Below are positions 34,288 through 43,408 of a stretch of DNA of 64,000 bases, one piece after another. Where the stretch lies: the NCBI RefSeq assembly GCF_902706195.1, contig NZ_CACSJO010000010.1, forward strand, positions 62,001 through 126,000. The letters are read 5' to 3'. Made by a program: the position numbers and the translations under genes. How positions within the stretch are numbered: position 1 is the first letter of the stretch; every line of letters starts with the position of its first letter. Origin of the DNA: Novosphingobium sp. 18050 (GTDB lineage: Bacteria > Pseudomonadota > Alphaproteobacteria > Sphingomonadales > Sphingomonadaceae). A model generated the notes under the pieces. That model did not search any database. It saw nothing but the letters and a program-made list of their open reading frames with translations, and was not told the DNA's origin.

Positions 34288-34695
34288 GTGCAGGTCTGGC
34301 GGATATGGCGGCCTGATGTGCACGGCGTGCGGGTCCTCGTGCTGGACCGGCAGGAGCGTGTCCTGCTGATCCGCCACTCTTACGGTTCGGACAAGTGGAT
34401 GCCCCCCGGCGGCGGCATGCGGCGCGGCGAGGACCCGCTGCTCGCCGCCGCGCGCGAGCTGGTGGAGGAAACCGGCTGCCGGCTCACCGAGGCCCGCCTT
34501 CTGCAGATCAGCGACGAGAAACTGCACGGTAGCAGCAATGCCGTGCGCATCGTGCTTGGCCGCACCGGGGACGAACCCCGCGCCGACGGCCGCGAAATCA
34601 TCGAAGCGCGCTTCTTCGCGCTGGACACCCTGCCTGCGCATATGCCCGCAGGGCTCGCAGCCCGCGTGCAGGCCTGGGCGGCTCAGATCACTTGA
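34288..34695 (+). CDS. NUDIX hydrolase
   Basis: At least 135 residues with a full Nudix box: GG-x-G onset in WMPPGGGMRRGED and the catalytic RELVEETG. NUDIX enzymes cleave nucleoside-diphosphate-linked compounds. GTG 34288 is the first standard start codon, but the same frame is open upstream to 34225 and reads LNLIPAPLHRALYRLAHALR, which resembles the natural N-terminus of related proteins. The true start may therefore be a CTG at 34228, overlapping the pgl stop. Confidence 0.85.
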   Translation: MQVWRIWRPDVHGVRVLVLDRQERVLLIRHSYGSDKWMPPGGGMRRGEDPLLAAARELVEETGCRLTEARLLQISDEKLHGSSNAVRIVLGRTGDEPRADGREIIEARFFALDTLPAHMPAGLAARVQAWAAQIT

Positions 34696-35797
34696 TGCTG
34701 TTGCAGCGCTCGATCAGGGCCTGATAGGCGGTGAGGATTTGGGGCCAGGTGAATTCCTCGGTCCAGCGCCTGAGGGCATGCTCACGCAATTCATCCCGCA
34801 GTCCCGGGCTGGCAGCCAGTTCCTCAATGTGCCTTTCGCACTCGTCCTCGTTCGAGAAATAGACCCCGGCGTCGCCTGCAACCCATCGGTTGAACGGGTT
34901 ATCATGAGCGATGACCCCGTTACCGGCTCCCAGCGCCTCGACCAGCGAGGGATTGGTGCCGCCCACCTGATGGCCATGTACATAGGCCAGGCTGAAGAGG
35001 CGTAGCGCGTGAAGGTCGGGCTTGGCATAGACCGCGCCCGGGAACACCACTTCGTCGCTGGCCGCTGCGAGCACCGAGTTCTGGTAGGCATGGTCGGGGC
35101 TGTACTTGCCCAGCACCACCAGCTTGATACCGCGCGGACGGCGGGAAAAGGCGCGCACGATCTCCAGCAACGAATTTTCCGGCTCCGGGCGGGCGATTAC
35201 GGTCAGGAAACGGTCGCGCTCGATGCCATAGCGCGCCAGCAGCGTCTCGTCGGCACTCTCGATCCGATCGCTGCCGTAGGGGATCATCGTTATCTTGTCG
35301 GCCGGGGCATGGTCGCCGTGGTGCTTCGCGATCTGCGGATGATCGGCGATCAGCGCATTGCCTGAGGCAGCGGCAAGGCGCTCGTTGATCCACAGATAGA
35401 TCTTCTGCGGCGTGGAATACTTCGCCCGCTTCCATTCGATCCCATCCATGTTGATGAGATTGAAACGGCCTCGCAGGCGGGCATAGGCCGAAAGAAAGCC
35501 GGTATTGTAGCCCAGCGTCAGCAGCAGGCCTTTTTCCCGCACGGCAGCCATGGTCGACTTCATGTCGAACTCGATGGTCCCCAAGGCACCTTCGGCCTTC
35601 ACCGGGATGTGGACCCGGCGGCACCCTTCCCAGGTATCCTCGTAGCGCTCGCCGGTCTCGCTGCCCTGGCAGTAGACGGTGACGCGCCAACCGGCCTCGA
35701 CCATCCAGGGCACCAACCGCTCGGCGAAACTTTCGAAACCGCCATGTGCAGCCGGCACGCCGCGAATACCCAAAACGATAAGATGCTTTTCAGCCAA
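34688..35797 (-). CDS. DUF1972-type glycosyltransferase (rhamnosyltransferase candidate)
   Basis: A 369-residue GT-B glycosyltransferase whose N-terminus matches DUF1972 (LGIRGVPAAHGGFESFAERLVPWM), followed by a GT4 donor domain with VIARPEPENSLLEIV and GGTNPSLVEALGAGNGVIAHD. Relatives are beta-1,4-rhamnosyltransferases acting on lipid-linked polysaccharide precursors. Placement directly after the rml operon supports dTDP-rhamnose as donor. The 3' end overlaps the convergent NUDIX gene by 8 bases. Confidence 0.87.
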   Translation of the reverse strand: MAEKHLIVLGIRGVPAAHGGFESFAERLVPWMVEAGWRVTVYCQGSETGERYEDTWEGCRRVHIPVKAEGALGTIEFDMKSTMAAVREKGLLLTLGYNTGFLSAYARLRGRFNLINMDGIEWKRAKYSTPQKIYLWINERLAAASGNALIADHPQIAKHHGDHAPADKITMIPYGSDRIESADETLLARYGIERDRFLTVIARPEPENSLLEIVRAFSRRPRGIKLVVLGKYSPDHAYQNSVLAAASDEVVFPGAVYAKPDLHALRLFSLAYVHGHQVGGTNPSLVEALGAGNGVIAHDNPFNRWVAGDAGVYFSNEDECERHIEELAASPGLRDELREHALRRWTEEFTWPQILTAYQALIERCNSIK

Positions 35798-35833
35798 GTT
35801 TACACCGCCTGCCGATAATCAGAAAAAGGGAAT

Positions 35834-35863
35834 ACCGGCCGGCGCCAGAGACGCGCGGCCGGT
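35834..35863 (-). terminator. Hairpin after rmlB with downstream T-rich run
   Basis: ACCGGCCG (35863-35856 on minus) pairs with CGGCCGGT (35841-35834), and the minus strand continues ATTCCCTTTTTC. It lies between rmlB and the DUF1972 glycosyltransferase and could be a partial terminator for the rml operon. Confidence 0.55.
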
Positions 35864-35873
35864 TCTGCCGATA

Positions 35874-36941
35874 TCAGCGCGTGATCGCGGCACGCTCGAG
35901 AAGCGGCATCCACCAGTCCTCGCGCGACAGAAACCAGGCGAGGGTCTCGGCGAAGCCCTGCGGGAAGTCCCGCGCAGGGGCATAGCCCAGTTCCGAACGT
36001 GCCTTGGTCTCGTCGATGGCATAGCGACGGTCGTGGCCCATGCGGTCGGTCACGAAAGTCTTCAGCTCCGCGCTCGGGCGTCCCTGTGCCGCCGGGGCAT
36101 TCGGGAAGCGCTTCGCCAGCGAGGGGTCGGCCGCAAAGGCATTGTCCACCGCGCGGCAGATTTCCTCGATGACCGTCAGGTTGGGAAGTTCCTGGCCGCC
36201 GCCGATGTTGTAGACTTCACCCGACTTGCCCTTGCGCAGGCAGGCCTCGATGCCGCGGCAGTGGTCTTCCACATGCAGCCAGTCGCGCACGTTCATGCCG
36301 TCGCCATAGATCGGCAGCGCCTTCCCGTTCAGGGCATTGAGCGTGAACAGGGGGATCAGCTTCTCGGGAAACTGGAACGGACCGTAGTTGTTCGAGCAGT
36401 TGCTCGTGGTGGTCTCCAGCCCATACGTGTGATGGTAGGCCCGCACGAGATGGTCGCTGCCCGCCTTGGATGCCGAATAGGGCGAGTTGGGCGCATAGGC
36501 CGTGGTCTCGCTGAAGGCAGGATCGCTGGGACCGAGCGAGCCGTAGACTTCGTCGGTCGAAACGTGGTGGAAGCGGTGCGGCTTGCCGTCGCCGTCCAGC
36601 CAGGCCTTCTTAGCCGCCTTCAGCAGGCTGTGCGTGCCGATGACATTGGTGGTCACGAAAGCATCGGGACCGGTAATCGAGCGGTCGACGTGGCTTTCCG
36701 CCGCGAAGTGGACGATCGTGTCGATCTCGTGATCGGCAATGATCGACGAGACCAGATCGGTGTCGCAGATATCGCCTTCGACGAGGAGCACGTCGTCCAG
36801 CCCGTCGAGGTTGTGCTTGTTGCCTGCATAAGTCAGCAGATCGAGGACGATGATCTTGTCCTCGGGTGCGACTTTGCTGCGATAATGGACGAAGTTGGCG
36901 CCGATGAAGCCCGCGCCGCCGGTGACAATCAGATTAGCCAT
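35874..36941 (-). CDS. rmlB: dTDP-glucose 4,6-dehydratase RmlB
   Basis: A 355-residue extended SDR enzyme with Rossmann motif TGGAGFIGANF, catalytic STDEVYGSLG and YSASKAGSDH (Tyr/Lys), and NNYGPFQFPEKLIP. It makes dTDP-4-keto-6-deoxyglucose. The start at 36941 (MANLIVTGG) overlaps the rmlD end by 8 bases. Confidence 0.97.
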   Translation of the reverse strand: MANLIVTGGAGFIGANFVHYRSKVAPEDKIIVLDLLTYAGNKHNLDGLDDVLLVEGDICDTDLVSSIIADHEIDTIVHFAAESHVDRSITGPDAFVTTNVIGTHSLLKAAKKAWLDGDGKPHRFHHVSTDEVYGSLGPSDPAFSETTAYAPNSPYSASKAGSDHLVRAYHHTYGLETTTSNCSNNYGPFQFPEKLIPLFTLNALNGKALPIYGDGMNVRDWLHVEDHCRGIEACLRKGKSGEVYNIGGGQELPNLTVIEEICRAVDNAFAADPSLAKRFPNAPAAQGRPSAELKTFVTDRMGHDRRYAIDETKARSELGYAPARDFPQGFAETLAWFLSREDWWMPLLERAAITR

Positions 36942-37791
36942 GGGTCTTGATCTCAGCAATCATCTTACGAAGGTTGGCGCGCCAATGCGGCGTGGGGCCG
37001 CCCAGGACTGCGAAAGTCGACGTCTTGTCGAGCACCGAATAGTGCGGACGGGTCGCCGGCGTGGGATATTCCGAAGCATTGATCGGGATGACCGGGACGG
37101 CCTTGTCCAGCAGGCCGGCTGCAAGGCCTTCCTCCTGGATCGCCACCGCGAAATCATACCAGCTGCAAGCGCCCGCATCGGTATAGTGGTGCATGCCGGA
37201 GATGCCCTTGCCGGCCATCGTCCACAACGCAGCGGCAAGGCCGGGCGCATAAGTCGGCGTGCCGATCTGGTCGGCCACGACGCGAACCTCGGGACGTTCG
37301 CCCATGAGCCGCAGCATGGTACGCACGAAGTTCCCGCCCGTGGGCGCATAAACCCAGGCGGTACGCACGATCAGCGCATCTTCCCCGGCCAGCTTCTCTC
37401 CCGCCAGCTTGGTGCGCCCGTAGGCGGCCAGCGGCGCGGTCGGCGCGTCGGGACGGTAGGGCACGCCGGACAGGCCATCGAACACGAAGTCGGTCGAGAC
37501 ATGGACGAAGCGTGCGCCGACATCACGGGCCGCTGCGGCCAGATGGCCCACGGCGGTCGCATTGACGGCAAGAGCGACGTCTTCCTCGCTCTCGGCCTTG
37601 TCGACTGCGGTATAGGCGGCGGCGTTGAAGACAACCTGCGGCTGCACTTCACGCGCCACGGCAAGGACGGCGGCGGGGTCGGTGATATCGAGCGTGTCGA
37701 TGTCATGGCTGACGATTTCGGCATCGGCCGGGGCGGTTGCCGCCAGGCCCCTGCCAAGCTGCCCCTTTCCGCCCACGATGAGGACCTTCAT
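36934..37791 (-). CDS. rmlD: dTDP-4-dehydrorhamnose reductase RmlD
   Basis: A 285-residue SDR enzyme performing the last step to dTDP-L-rhamnose. Motifs: LIVGGKGQLGRGL, NAAAYTAVDKAE, STDFVFDG and catalytic YGRTKLAGE. The start at 37791 overlaps the rmlC stop by 4 bases. Confidence 0.96.
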   Translation of the reverse strand: MKVLIVGGKGQLGRGLAATAPADAEIVSHDIDTLDITDPAAVLAVAREVQPQVVFNAAAYTAVDKAESEEDVALAVNATAVGHLAAAARDVGARFVHVSTDFVFDGLSGVPYRPDAPTAPLAAYGRTKLAGEKLAGEDALIVRTAWVYAPTGGNFVRTMLRLMGERPEVRVVADQIGTPTYAPGLAAALWTMAGKGISGMHHYTDAGACSWYDFAVAIQEEGLAAGLLDKAVPVIPINASEYPTPATRPHYSVLDKTSTFAVLGGPTPHWRANLRKMIAEIKTHG

Positions 37792-38333
37792 GCGAAAGCC
37801 TCCACTTCGCTCAGCGGCTTGCCGACCTTGTCCTTGGCCGAAAGCTGCGGCTCGATGCCTTCCAGCGGCCATTCGATACCCACTTCAGGATCGTTCCACA
37901 TCAGCGAATGCTCGTTGGCGGGGGTGTAGAAGGCAGTGCACTTGTAGAGGAAATCAGTGCCGTCTTCGAGGCTCACGAAGCCATGCGCGAAGCCGGGCGG
38001 CACCCAGAACATCCGCTTGTTCTCGGCCGAAAGCTCCACCCCGGCCCACTTGCCGTAAGTCGCCGAACCAGCGCGCAGATCAACCGCGACGTCCCAGGCG
38101 CGTCCGGCAGTCACGCGCACCAGTTTGCCCTGCGGGTTGGGCTGCTGATAGTGCAGCCCGCGCAGCACGCCCTTGGCCGAACGGCTGTGATTATCCTGCA
38201 CAAAGTCCAGGTCCAGGCCTAGGTCGGCGAATATCTGGCGATTCCAGCTTTCCATGAAGAACCCCCGGTCGTCACCGAACACGCGCGGTTCGATGATGAC
38301 CAGGCCTTCGATCTCGGTCGGAATTACGTTCAC
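37788..38333 (-). CDS. rmlC: dTDP-4-dehydrorhamnose 3,5-epimerase RmlC
   Basis: A 181-residue cupin-type epimerase with [17 protein letters not shown] (catalytic His), [19 protein letters not shown] and [14 protein letters not shown]. Length fits the family. It overlaps rmlA and rmlD by 4 bases on each side. Confidence 0.97.
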   Translation of the reverse strand: MNVIPTEIEGLVIIEPRVFGDDRGFFMESWNRQIFADLGLDLDFVQDNHSRSAKGVLRGLHYQQPNPQGKLVRVTAGRAWDVAVDLRAGSATYGKWAGVELSAENKRMFWVPPGFAHGFVSLEDGTDFLYKCTAFYTPANEHSLMWNDPEVGIEWPLEGIEPQLSAKDKVGKPLSEVEAFA

Positions 38334-39229
38334 GCACCAACCCCTTCCAGCAACGCATTGCGGTTCTGGAGCAGGTTCAGCAGGTAGGCGCCATAACCGC
38401 TCTTCACCAGCGGTGCGGCGATCTGTTCAAGCTGGGCATCGTCGATGAAGCCCTTGCGCCAGGCGATTTCCTCGGGGCAGGCGATCTTGAGGCCCTGGCG
38501 TTCCTCGATGATGCGCACGTAGTTCGCCGCGTCGAGCAGCGAGCCGTGCGTCCCGGTATCGAGCCAGGCATAACCACGCCCCATGATCTCCACCGAAAGC
38601 TCGCCCTGTTCGAGATAGAGGCGATTGAGATCGGTGATCTCCAACTCGCCGCGCGGGCTGGGCTTGAGGTCGCGGGCCATGGCGACGGCCTGGTTGTCGT
38701 AGAAATAGAGCCCGGTGACCGCGTAGTTCGACTTGGGCTGCTCCGGCTTTTCCTCGATCGTCTCGGCCCGGCCCTCGGCGTCGAACGAGACGACGCCATA
38801 AGCCTTGGGATCGCTGACGTAGTAGCCGAAAACGGTCGAACCCTTGTCGCGCGAATCCGCGTTATTGAGCAGTTCGGGCAGGCCGTGGCCGTAGAAGATG
38901 TTGTCGCCAAGAATCAGCGCGGAGGGGTTGTCACCCACGAAGTCGGCGCCGATGTGGTAGGCCTGCGCAAGGCCCGCCGGTTCGGCCTGGACCGCGTATT
39001 GCAGTTCCACACCGAAGTTCGAACCGTCACCCAGTACGCTCTTGAAGGCAGCCTGGTCGTGCGGGGTCGTGATGATCATGATTTCCCGGATTCCGGCCAG
39101 CATCAGGACCGAGAGCGGGTAGTAGATCATCGGCTTGTCGTAGACGGGCATCAACTGCTTTGAAACGCCCCGCGTCAGCGGATAAAGGCGCGTCCCGGAC
39201 CCACCTGCGAGAATGATACCTTTTCTCAA
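38330..39229 (-). CDS. rmlA: Glucose-1-phosphate thymidylyltransferase RmlA
   Basis: A 299-residue nucleotidyltransferase with the signature [14 protein letters not shown] and [19 protein letters not shown]; it makes dTDP-glucose. The TTG at 39229 was chosen because the protein then begins [10 protein letters not shown] like its homologues, and AAGGGG lies 6 bases before it. An in-frame ATG at 39265 adds 12 unusual residues. First gene of rmlA-C-D-B. Confidence 0.95.
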   Translation of the reverse strand: MRKGIILAGGSGTRLYPLTRGVSKQLMPVYDKPMIYYPLSVLMLAGIREIMIITTPHDQAAFKSVLGDGSNFGVELQYAVQAEPAGLAQAYHIGADFVGDNPSALILGDNIFYGHGLPELLNNADSRDKGSTVFGYYVSDPKAYGVVSFDAEGRAETIEEKPEQPKSNYAVTGLYFYDNQAVAMARDLKPSPRGELEITDLNRLYLEQGELSVEIMGRGYAWLDTGTHGSLLDAANYVRIIEERQGLKIACPEEIAWRKGFIDDAQLEQIAAPLVKSGYGAYLLNLLQNRNALLEGVGA

Positions 39230-39295
39230 CTCCAACCCCTTTCTGAAATCACCAAATTGCCACAAGAATTTCAGCAGACGAACTTACACAAAATC

Positions 39296-39318
39296 GGGAG
39301 GCTTCAAGAAAGCCTCCC
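39296..39318. repeat. Perfect hairpin in the rmlA leader region
   Basis: GGGAGGCTT (39296-39304) and AAGCCTCCC (39310-39318) form a perfect 9-bp stem with a 5-base loop. On the minus strand it is followed by GATTTTG. It lies about 70 bases upstream of rmlA and could be a terminator for upstream transcription or a leader attenuator. Confidence 0.55.
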
Positions 39319-39670
39319 TAAAATTGAAGCATCATAGAGTTGCCTAACATTTAGGCGCAGAACCCTAACGCAACTCACTGAAATCGTAACAAACCAAACT
39401 TCGATGTAATCGGGAATAGCACCTAGCCCTCATCGGAGAATTCATGCTGCAATGCAATAGGGCAGGCGCTCGCGTCATGCCTCGTTTTTTGGCGACCCAC
39501 CGCATGTCGAATGAGACGCAAATGCTCGCTGCGGCCCCTCGAAATGACCTTCTCCCAAGCACTTGGCTGCTGCTTGAAGCCTTCCTGATTGTTCCGGCGC
39601 CCGCAGCTCCCAGAGACCCTTCAAAAATAGCTAAGTCGCATTTTTAGAAGCGAAACAGGACCAGATCAGC
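39319..39670. other. Non-coding stretch between rmlA and the acyltransferase-like gene
   Basis: About 350 bases of lower G+C than the flanks, with only short low-quality reading frames on both strands. No RNA gene or known motif was recognised. Confidence 0.5.
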
Positions 39671-39707
39671 CCCGCCCTCGCCCGGCCAGTTACCGAACGA
39701 GGGCGGG
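39671..39707 (-). terminator. GC-rich hairpin after the acyltransferase-like gene
   Basis: CCCGCCCTCG (39671-39680) and CGAGGGCGGG (39698-39707) form a perfect 10-bp stem with a 17-base loop, 42 bases after the stop of the minus-strand gene. There is no T-run, so terminator function is only probable. Confidence 0.45.
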
Positions 39708-39748
39708 CCAGCTTCACAGAACGCACGAAGGCCAATCCCGCAAAGGGC

Positions 39749-40909
39749 TTACAGCACCTTGTCGTAGACCGCGTATTCCCGGTTGACCTTGCTGTTGATG
39801 GCATCAGCAATCGCGACCATGCCCTGGTTGTCGTCCAGAACCCAGCCGATCTCGGCGCGCTTGGTCCCGAAGCTCGCGATCGCGGCGCGCCGGATGTACT
39901 CGATCATCATAAAGGCCAGCTGGCTGGCGAGGCGTGAGGACTGCAGGCTCTTGCGAACGCCCATCAGTGGCACGCGCATATCGGCCGGATTGGGCTTACG
40001 CAGCCAAAGCAGCAGCTTGAGCAGCCCCAGGATCGAAGGCTTGCCGCTGCGCTTGTTCACTCGCATCTGGATGCCATTGAGGTCCGGCAGGGTCATCATG
40101 AACGCCACGGGTTCGCCGTCGTATTCGGCGATGTGGATCAGTGCCGGATGGACCAGCGGCTTGAGCGCCTTGCCGGTATAGGCGATCTCTTCGGGCGTGA
40201 AGGGCACGAATCCCCAATTGTCCGACCATGCATCGTTGAGGATCTCGCAGATGATCGCGGCATCGCGTTCAAACTGCTTGAGCTCCACCTCGCGGATGCG
40301 AATGCGCGCATTCTTCTCCCCCGAGGAGACGATGCGCTGGATCAGGGGCGGGAACTCCTTCGTCACGTCGAGATCGAAAGTGCGCAGCATCTTCACCAGG
40401 GAATAGCCAGTGCGCTCGATCCAGCCCTGATAGGCTGCGTTGTGATGCGCCATCATGACCATCGGCGGGTGATCGTGACCCGATACCTGGATGCCGGGCT
40501 CCTCCCAGACGGAGAGGTTCATGGGCGCAACGACTCGCGTCATGCCTTGCGCGCGAAGCCAGGCCTCGGCAGCGGCGATGAGCGCGCGCGCGGTATCCTC
40601 GTCTTCAGCCTCGATCGCGCCCCAGTTGCCGGTGCCGGGCCCCATGCCCTGCTCGACCGGCTGTTTCAGTGCCAGTTCATCGATGTGTGCTGATATGCGG
40701 CCCACGACCCTGCCATCACGGCGCGCCAGGAATAGCTGAACCTTGGCGTGCTCGAAATAGGGGTTCTTGCCCGGGGTGAACTTGGAAATCTCTTCCGAGC
40801 GCAAATTCGGCACCCAGTTTTGATCTGCCGCATTGAGCCGATAGGCGACATCGACGAAAGCGGCGCGATCGGCCTTGCTGGAGACGGGAGTGATCACTAG
40901 TTCGGCCAT
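39749..40909 (-). CDS. GNAT-like N-acyltransferase superfamily protein (YghO-like)
   Basis: A 386-residue protein opening MAELVITPVSSKADRAAF. It has acyltransferase-fold segments (AKVQLFLARRDGRVVGRISAHID and ALIHIAEYDGEPVAFMMTLPDLN) suggesting two GNAT-like halves, and a C-terminal EIGWVLDDNQGMVAIADAI. Relatives are generally annotated as hypothetical or YghO-like. Substrate unknown. ATG 40909 is the second of two close starts. It is divergent from a fatty acid desaturase. Confidence 0.72.
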   Translation of the reverse strand: MAELVITPVSSKADRAAFVDVAYRLNAADQNWVPNLRSEEISKFTPGKNPYFEHAKVQLFLARRDGRVVGRISAHIDELALKQPVEQGMGPGTGNWGAIEAEDEDTARALIAAAEAWLRAQGMTRVVAPMNLSVWEEPGIQVSGHDHPPMVMMAHHNAAYQGWIERTGYSLVKMLRTFDLDVTKEFPPLIQRIVSSGEKNARIRIREVELKQFERDAAIICEILNDAWSDNWGFVPFTPEEIAYTGKALKPLVHPALIHIAEYDGEPVAFMMTLPDLNGIQMRVNKRSGKPSILGLLKLLLWLRKPNPADMRVPLMGVRKSLQSSRLASQLAFMMIEYIRRAAIASFGTKRAEIGWVLDDNQGMVAIADAINSKVNREYAVYDKVL

Positions 40910-41074
40910 GGCCACGATGCTGCCTTTGTTTCGGCTTATGGGAATGCGTGAGCGCGACGTGCTGCGCCAAGCAGCACATTGTCAAGCCCACTACCTGGCC
41001 GAGCTGTGCGGCGACACACGGCAAACCCCGCCTGCGGCATGTTTTTGCCCGGATGCCTTTGGAACTCTTTGACG

Positions 41075-42169
41075 ATGAATGCCCAGAACGCGATCGACCT
41101 GACCACGAACGACCCGCGCGATTCCGCGCAGTCTTCCACGTGGCACTCGCAAATGCCGGACGACAAGGAGATGCTGCGCGCTGCCGTCGAACTGACGCGC
41201 GACATCTCCGCTGCCCGTCCCGGCATCTACTGGACCGACATGCTGGCCAGCACGGCCGTCGGCTATGGCGCACTGGCGGGCGCGATTCTGGTGGGAAATC
41301 CCCTGATCGCGGTGCTGCTGGGCGTGCTTTCGGCGCTCGCGCTCTACCGCGCACTGCTGTTCATCCATGAGCTTACCCACATCCACAAGGACGCGCTCCC
41401 CGGCTTTCGCTTCACCTGGAACCTGCTCGTCGGCATCCCCATGCTGATCCCTTCGTTCATGTACGAGGGCGTTCACACACAGCACCATGCCCGTTCCCGC
41501 TACGGCACGCTCGAAGACCCGGAATACCTGCCGCTGGCGCTGATGAAGCCGTGGAGCCTGCCGGTGTTCGCCCTCACCGCGATCCTGCTGCCCCCTGCCC
41601 TGCTGGTCCGTTCCGCCTTGCTGGTACCGCTCGGCGCCTTGATCCCACCGCTGCGCACGCAGGTCTGGGGGCGCGCATCGGCTCTCGCCATCAACCCGCA
41701 GTACCGCCGCCGCAAGCCCGAAGGTGAGTTCGCGCGCATGGTATTCTGGCAGGAATTGAGCTGCTCGGTCTGGGCACTGTCCATCGTCGCAGCAAGCATC
41801 GCCTGGGGTTGGCGCCCACTGGTGATCGCCCTCTGCGTGGTTTCGCTGACGGCCTTCCTCAACCAGGTCCGCACGCTGGTCGCGCACCTCTGGGAGAACG
41901 ACGGCGAGGCGATGACCGTCACCGCGCAGTATCTCGATTCAGTGAACGTACCGCCGCCAGCGCTGCTTTCCTGGCTATGGGCTCCGGTCGGCCTGCGCTA
42001 TCATGCGCTGCATCACCTGCTTCCTTCTATGCCCTATCACTCGCTGGCCGAGGCCCACCGCCGCCTCGGCGCGCATCTGAGTGACTCCTCGACCTATCGC
42101 AAGGCGAGCTATCCCGGCCTTAGCCCGCTGCTGGCACGGCTGGCGCGCAGCACGATGACGGCCAGGTAA
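41075..42169 (+). CDS. Membrane fatty acid desaturase family protein
   Basis: A 364-residue di-iron membrane enzyme with three His boxes: HELTHIH (HxxxxxH type), HTQHH and HALHH near the C-terminus. Hydrophobic segments lie at residues about 55-90, 130-150, 170-205 and 245-280. It could desaturate or hydroxylate a membrane lipid acyl chain. The start at 41075 was chosen over an in-frame ATG at 40979, whose extension lacks family character. Confidence 0.85.
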   Translation: MNAQNAIDLTTNDPRDSAQSSTWHSQMPDDKEMLRAAVELTRDISAARPGIYWTDMLASTAVGYGALAGAILVGNPLIAVLLGVLSALALYRALLFIHELTHIHKDALPGFRFTWNLLVGIPMLIPSFMYEGVHTQHHARSRYGTLEDPEYLPLALMKPWSLPVFALTAILLPPALLVRSALLVPLGALIPPLRTQVWGRASALAINPQYRRRKPEGEFARMVFWQELSCSVWALSIVAASIAWGWRPLVIALCVVSLTAFLNQVRTLVAHLWENDGEAMTVTAQYLDSVNVPPPALLSWLWAPVGLRYHALHHLLPSMPYHSLAEAHRRLGAHLSDSSTYRKASYPGLSPLLARLARSTMTAR

Positions 42170-42288
42170 ATCAGCCAACCCCGTCCCTGAGGACGGGGGC
42201 ATGTCGGCGTAAATCCGTCGATGGAGGGGATGCTCGGCCTCAATCAGGCGCCGCATAACGCGGGAGCATCTCTCCACTCCAGCATGAA

Positions 42289-42308
42289 GTTTCCCAAAGA
42301 GGGGAAAC
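42289..42308. terminator. Hairpin between convergent desaturase and lptG genes
   Basis: GTTTCCC (42289-42295) and GGGAAAC (42302-42308) form a 7-bp stem. It sits immediately before the lptG stop and could end transcription from either side. Confidence 0.5.
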
Positions 42309-42309
42309 C

Positions 42310-43407
42310 CTACTCCTCAGTGCGGATCAGCACTGTCTCGCCGATCAGCGCGAAGAGCAGGAACGGCGCCCAGGCGGCAATGAAGGGCGGGTAACCGCCG
42401 AAATTCCCCATGGCCAGCGCGGCATTGTCGAACACGAAATAGGCAAAGCCCAGCGACATCCCGATCACCGCGCGAATCAGCAGCGCGCCCGAACGCGCAA
42501 GGCCGAAGGCCGCAACCGCGCCCAGCAGCGGCATCAGCGCCGACGACAGCGGCCCGGACAGCTTGTGCCACCAGGCGGCATCGAGATCGGTCGTGCGCCG
42601 TCCCGCCTCACGCACGGCGGCGATCGAAGCCGACAGCGTAAAGATGTCCTGCGCATCGGCATCGACCTTGGAGATATAGATCTTGGCCGGCGTGATCCCC
42701 GGCGCCACCGTTACAAAGGCAGGGCGGCTGGTCGTGGTGCTGGCAACGTCGAACTTGACGGGATTCTGCAGCTTCCAGCCCGGATTCATGAACGTCGCCC
42801 GGTCCGCACGCAACTGCTCGACAATCATGTCGTTGGCATCGCGGCGGTAGAAAGTGACGCCATTCAGTGTCAGCGCATTACCCTCGCCGGTCAGGGACTG
42901 GGCCAGCAGCAGGTCGCGCCCGTCGGCAAGATAGAGGTTTGCCTTGGGGCCGGTAGCCTTCGGAACTGGGCCGTAGTCCACCGCCGCCCATGCGTCGAGC
43001 GTCGCGGTCGCACGCGTCACAACGCGCTCGTTGAAGGCGAAACTGAAGCCCGCAATCACCAGCGCGGTCAAAATCAGCGGCGCCAGGACCTGATGCGCCG
43101 ACAGGCCGGCCGCTTTCATCGAAATGACTTCGCTGTTCTGATTGAGCGTGGCCAATGTGATGATCGTAGCCAGCAGCACCGAATAGGGCAGAAACCGCGC
43201 GACCAGCTGCGGCGCGCGCAGGGTCACGTAGTAAAGCAACTGCATCTGCCCGTTGCCAGGATGGGCAAGGATATCGCCGCTCTCCCCCAGCAGGTCGAGC
43301 ACCTGGAGCACGAGCACCAGCATGATCAGAACCGCCAGGATGCGGGTAACGAACAGCCGCGCGAGATAGAACGTCAGCGAGCGCGACGGAAAAAATTCAA
43401 GCTGCAT
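42310..43407 (-). CDS. lptG: LPS export permease LptG
   Basis: A 365-residue YjgP/YjgQ-family inner-membrane protein with three N-terminal helices, a periplasmic beta-jellyroll (about residues 140-265) and three C-terminal helices. Typical opening: LARLFVTRILAVLIMLVLVLQVLDL; later EVISMKAAGLSAHQVL. With LptF and LptB it extracts LPS for transport. It starts 1 base after the lptF stop. Confidence 0.93.
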   Translation of the reverse strand: MQLEFFPSRSLTFYLARLFVTRILAVLIMLVLVLQVLDLLGESGDILAHPGNGQMQLLYYVTLRAPQLVARFLPYSVLLATIITLATLNQNSEVISMKAAGLSAHQVLAPLILTALVIAGFSFAFNERVVTRATATLDAWAAVDYGPVPKATGPKANLYLADGRDLLLAQSLTGEGNALTLNGVTFYRRDANDMIVEQLRADRATFMNPGWKLQNPVKFDVASTTTSRPAFVTVAPGITPAKIYISKVDADAQDIFTLSASIAAVREAGRRTTDLDAAWWHKLSGPLSSALMPLLGAVAAFGLARSGALLIRAVIGMSLGFAYFVFDNAALAMGNFGGYPPFIAAWAPFLLFALIGETVLIRTEE

Positions 43408-43408
43408 G

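Noticed and set aside
39365..39647. Short reading frames on both strands in the rmlA upstream gap
   Set aside because: No ribosome-binding sites, domains or coding-like composition.
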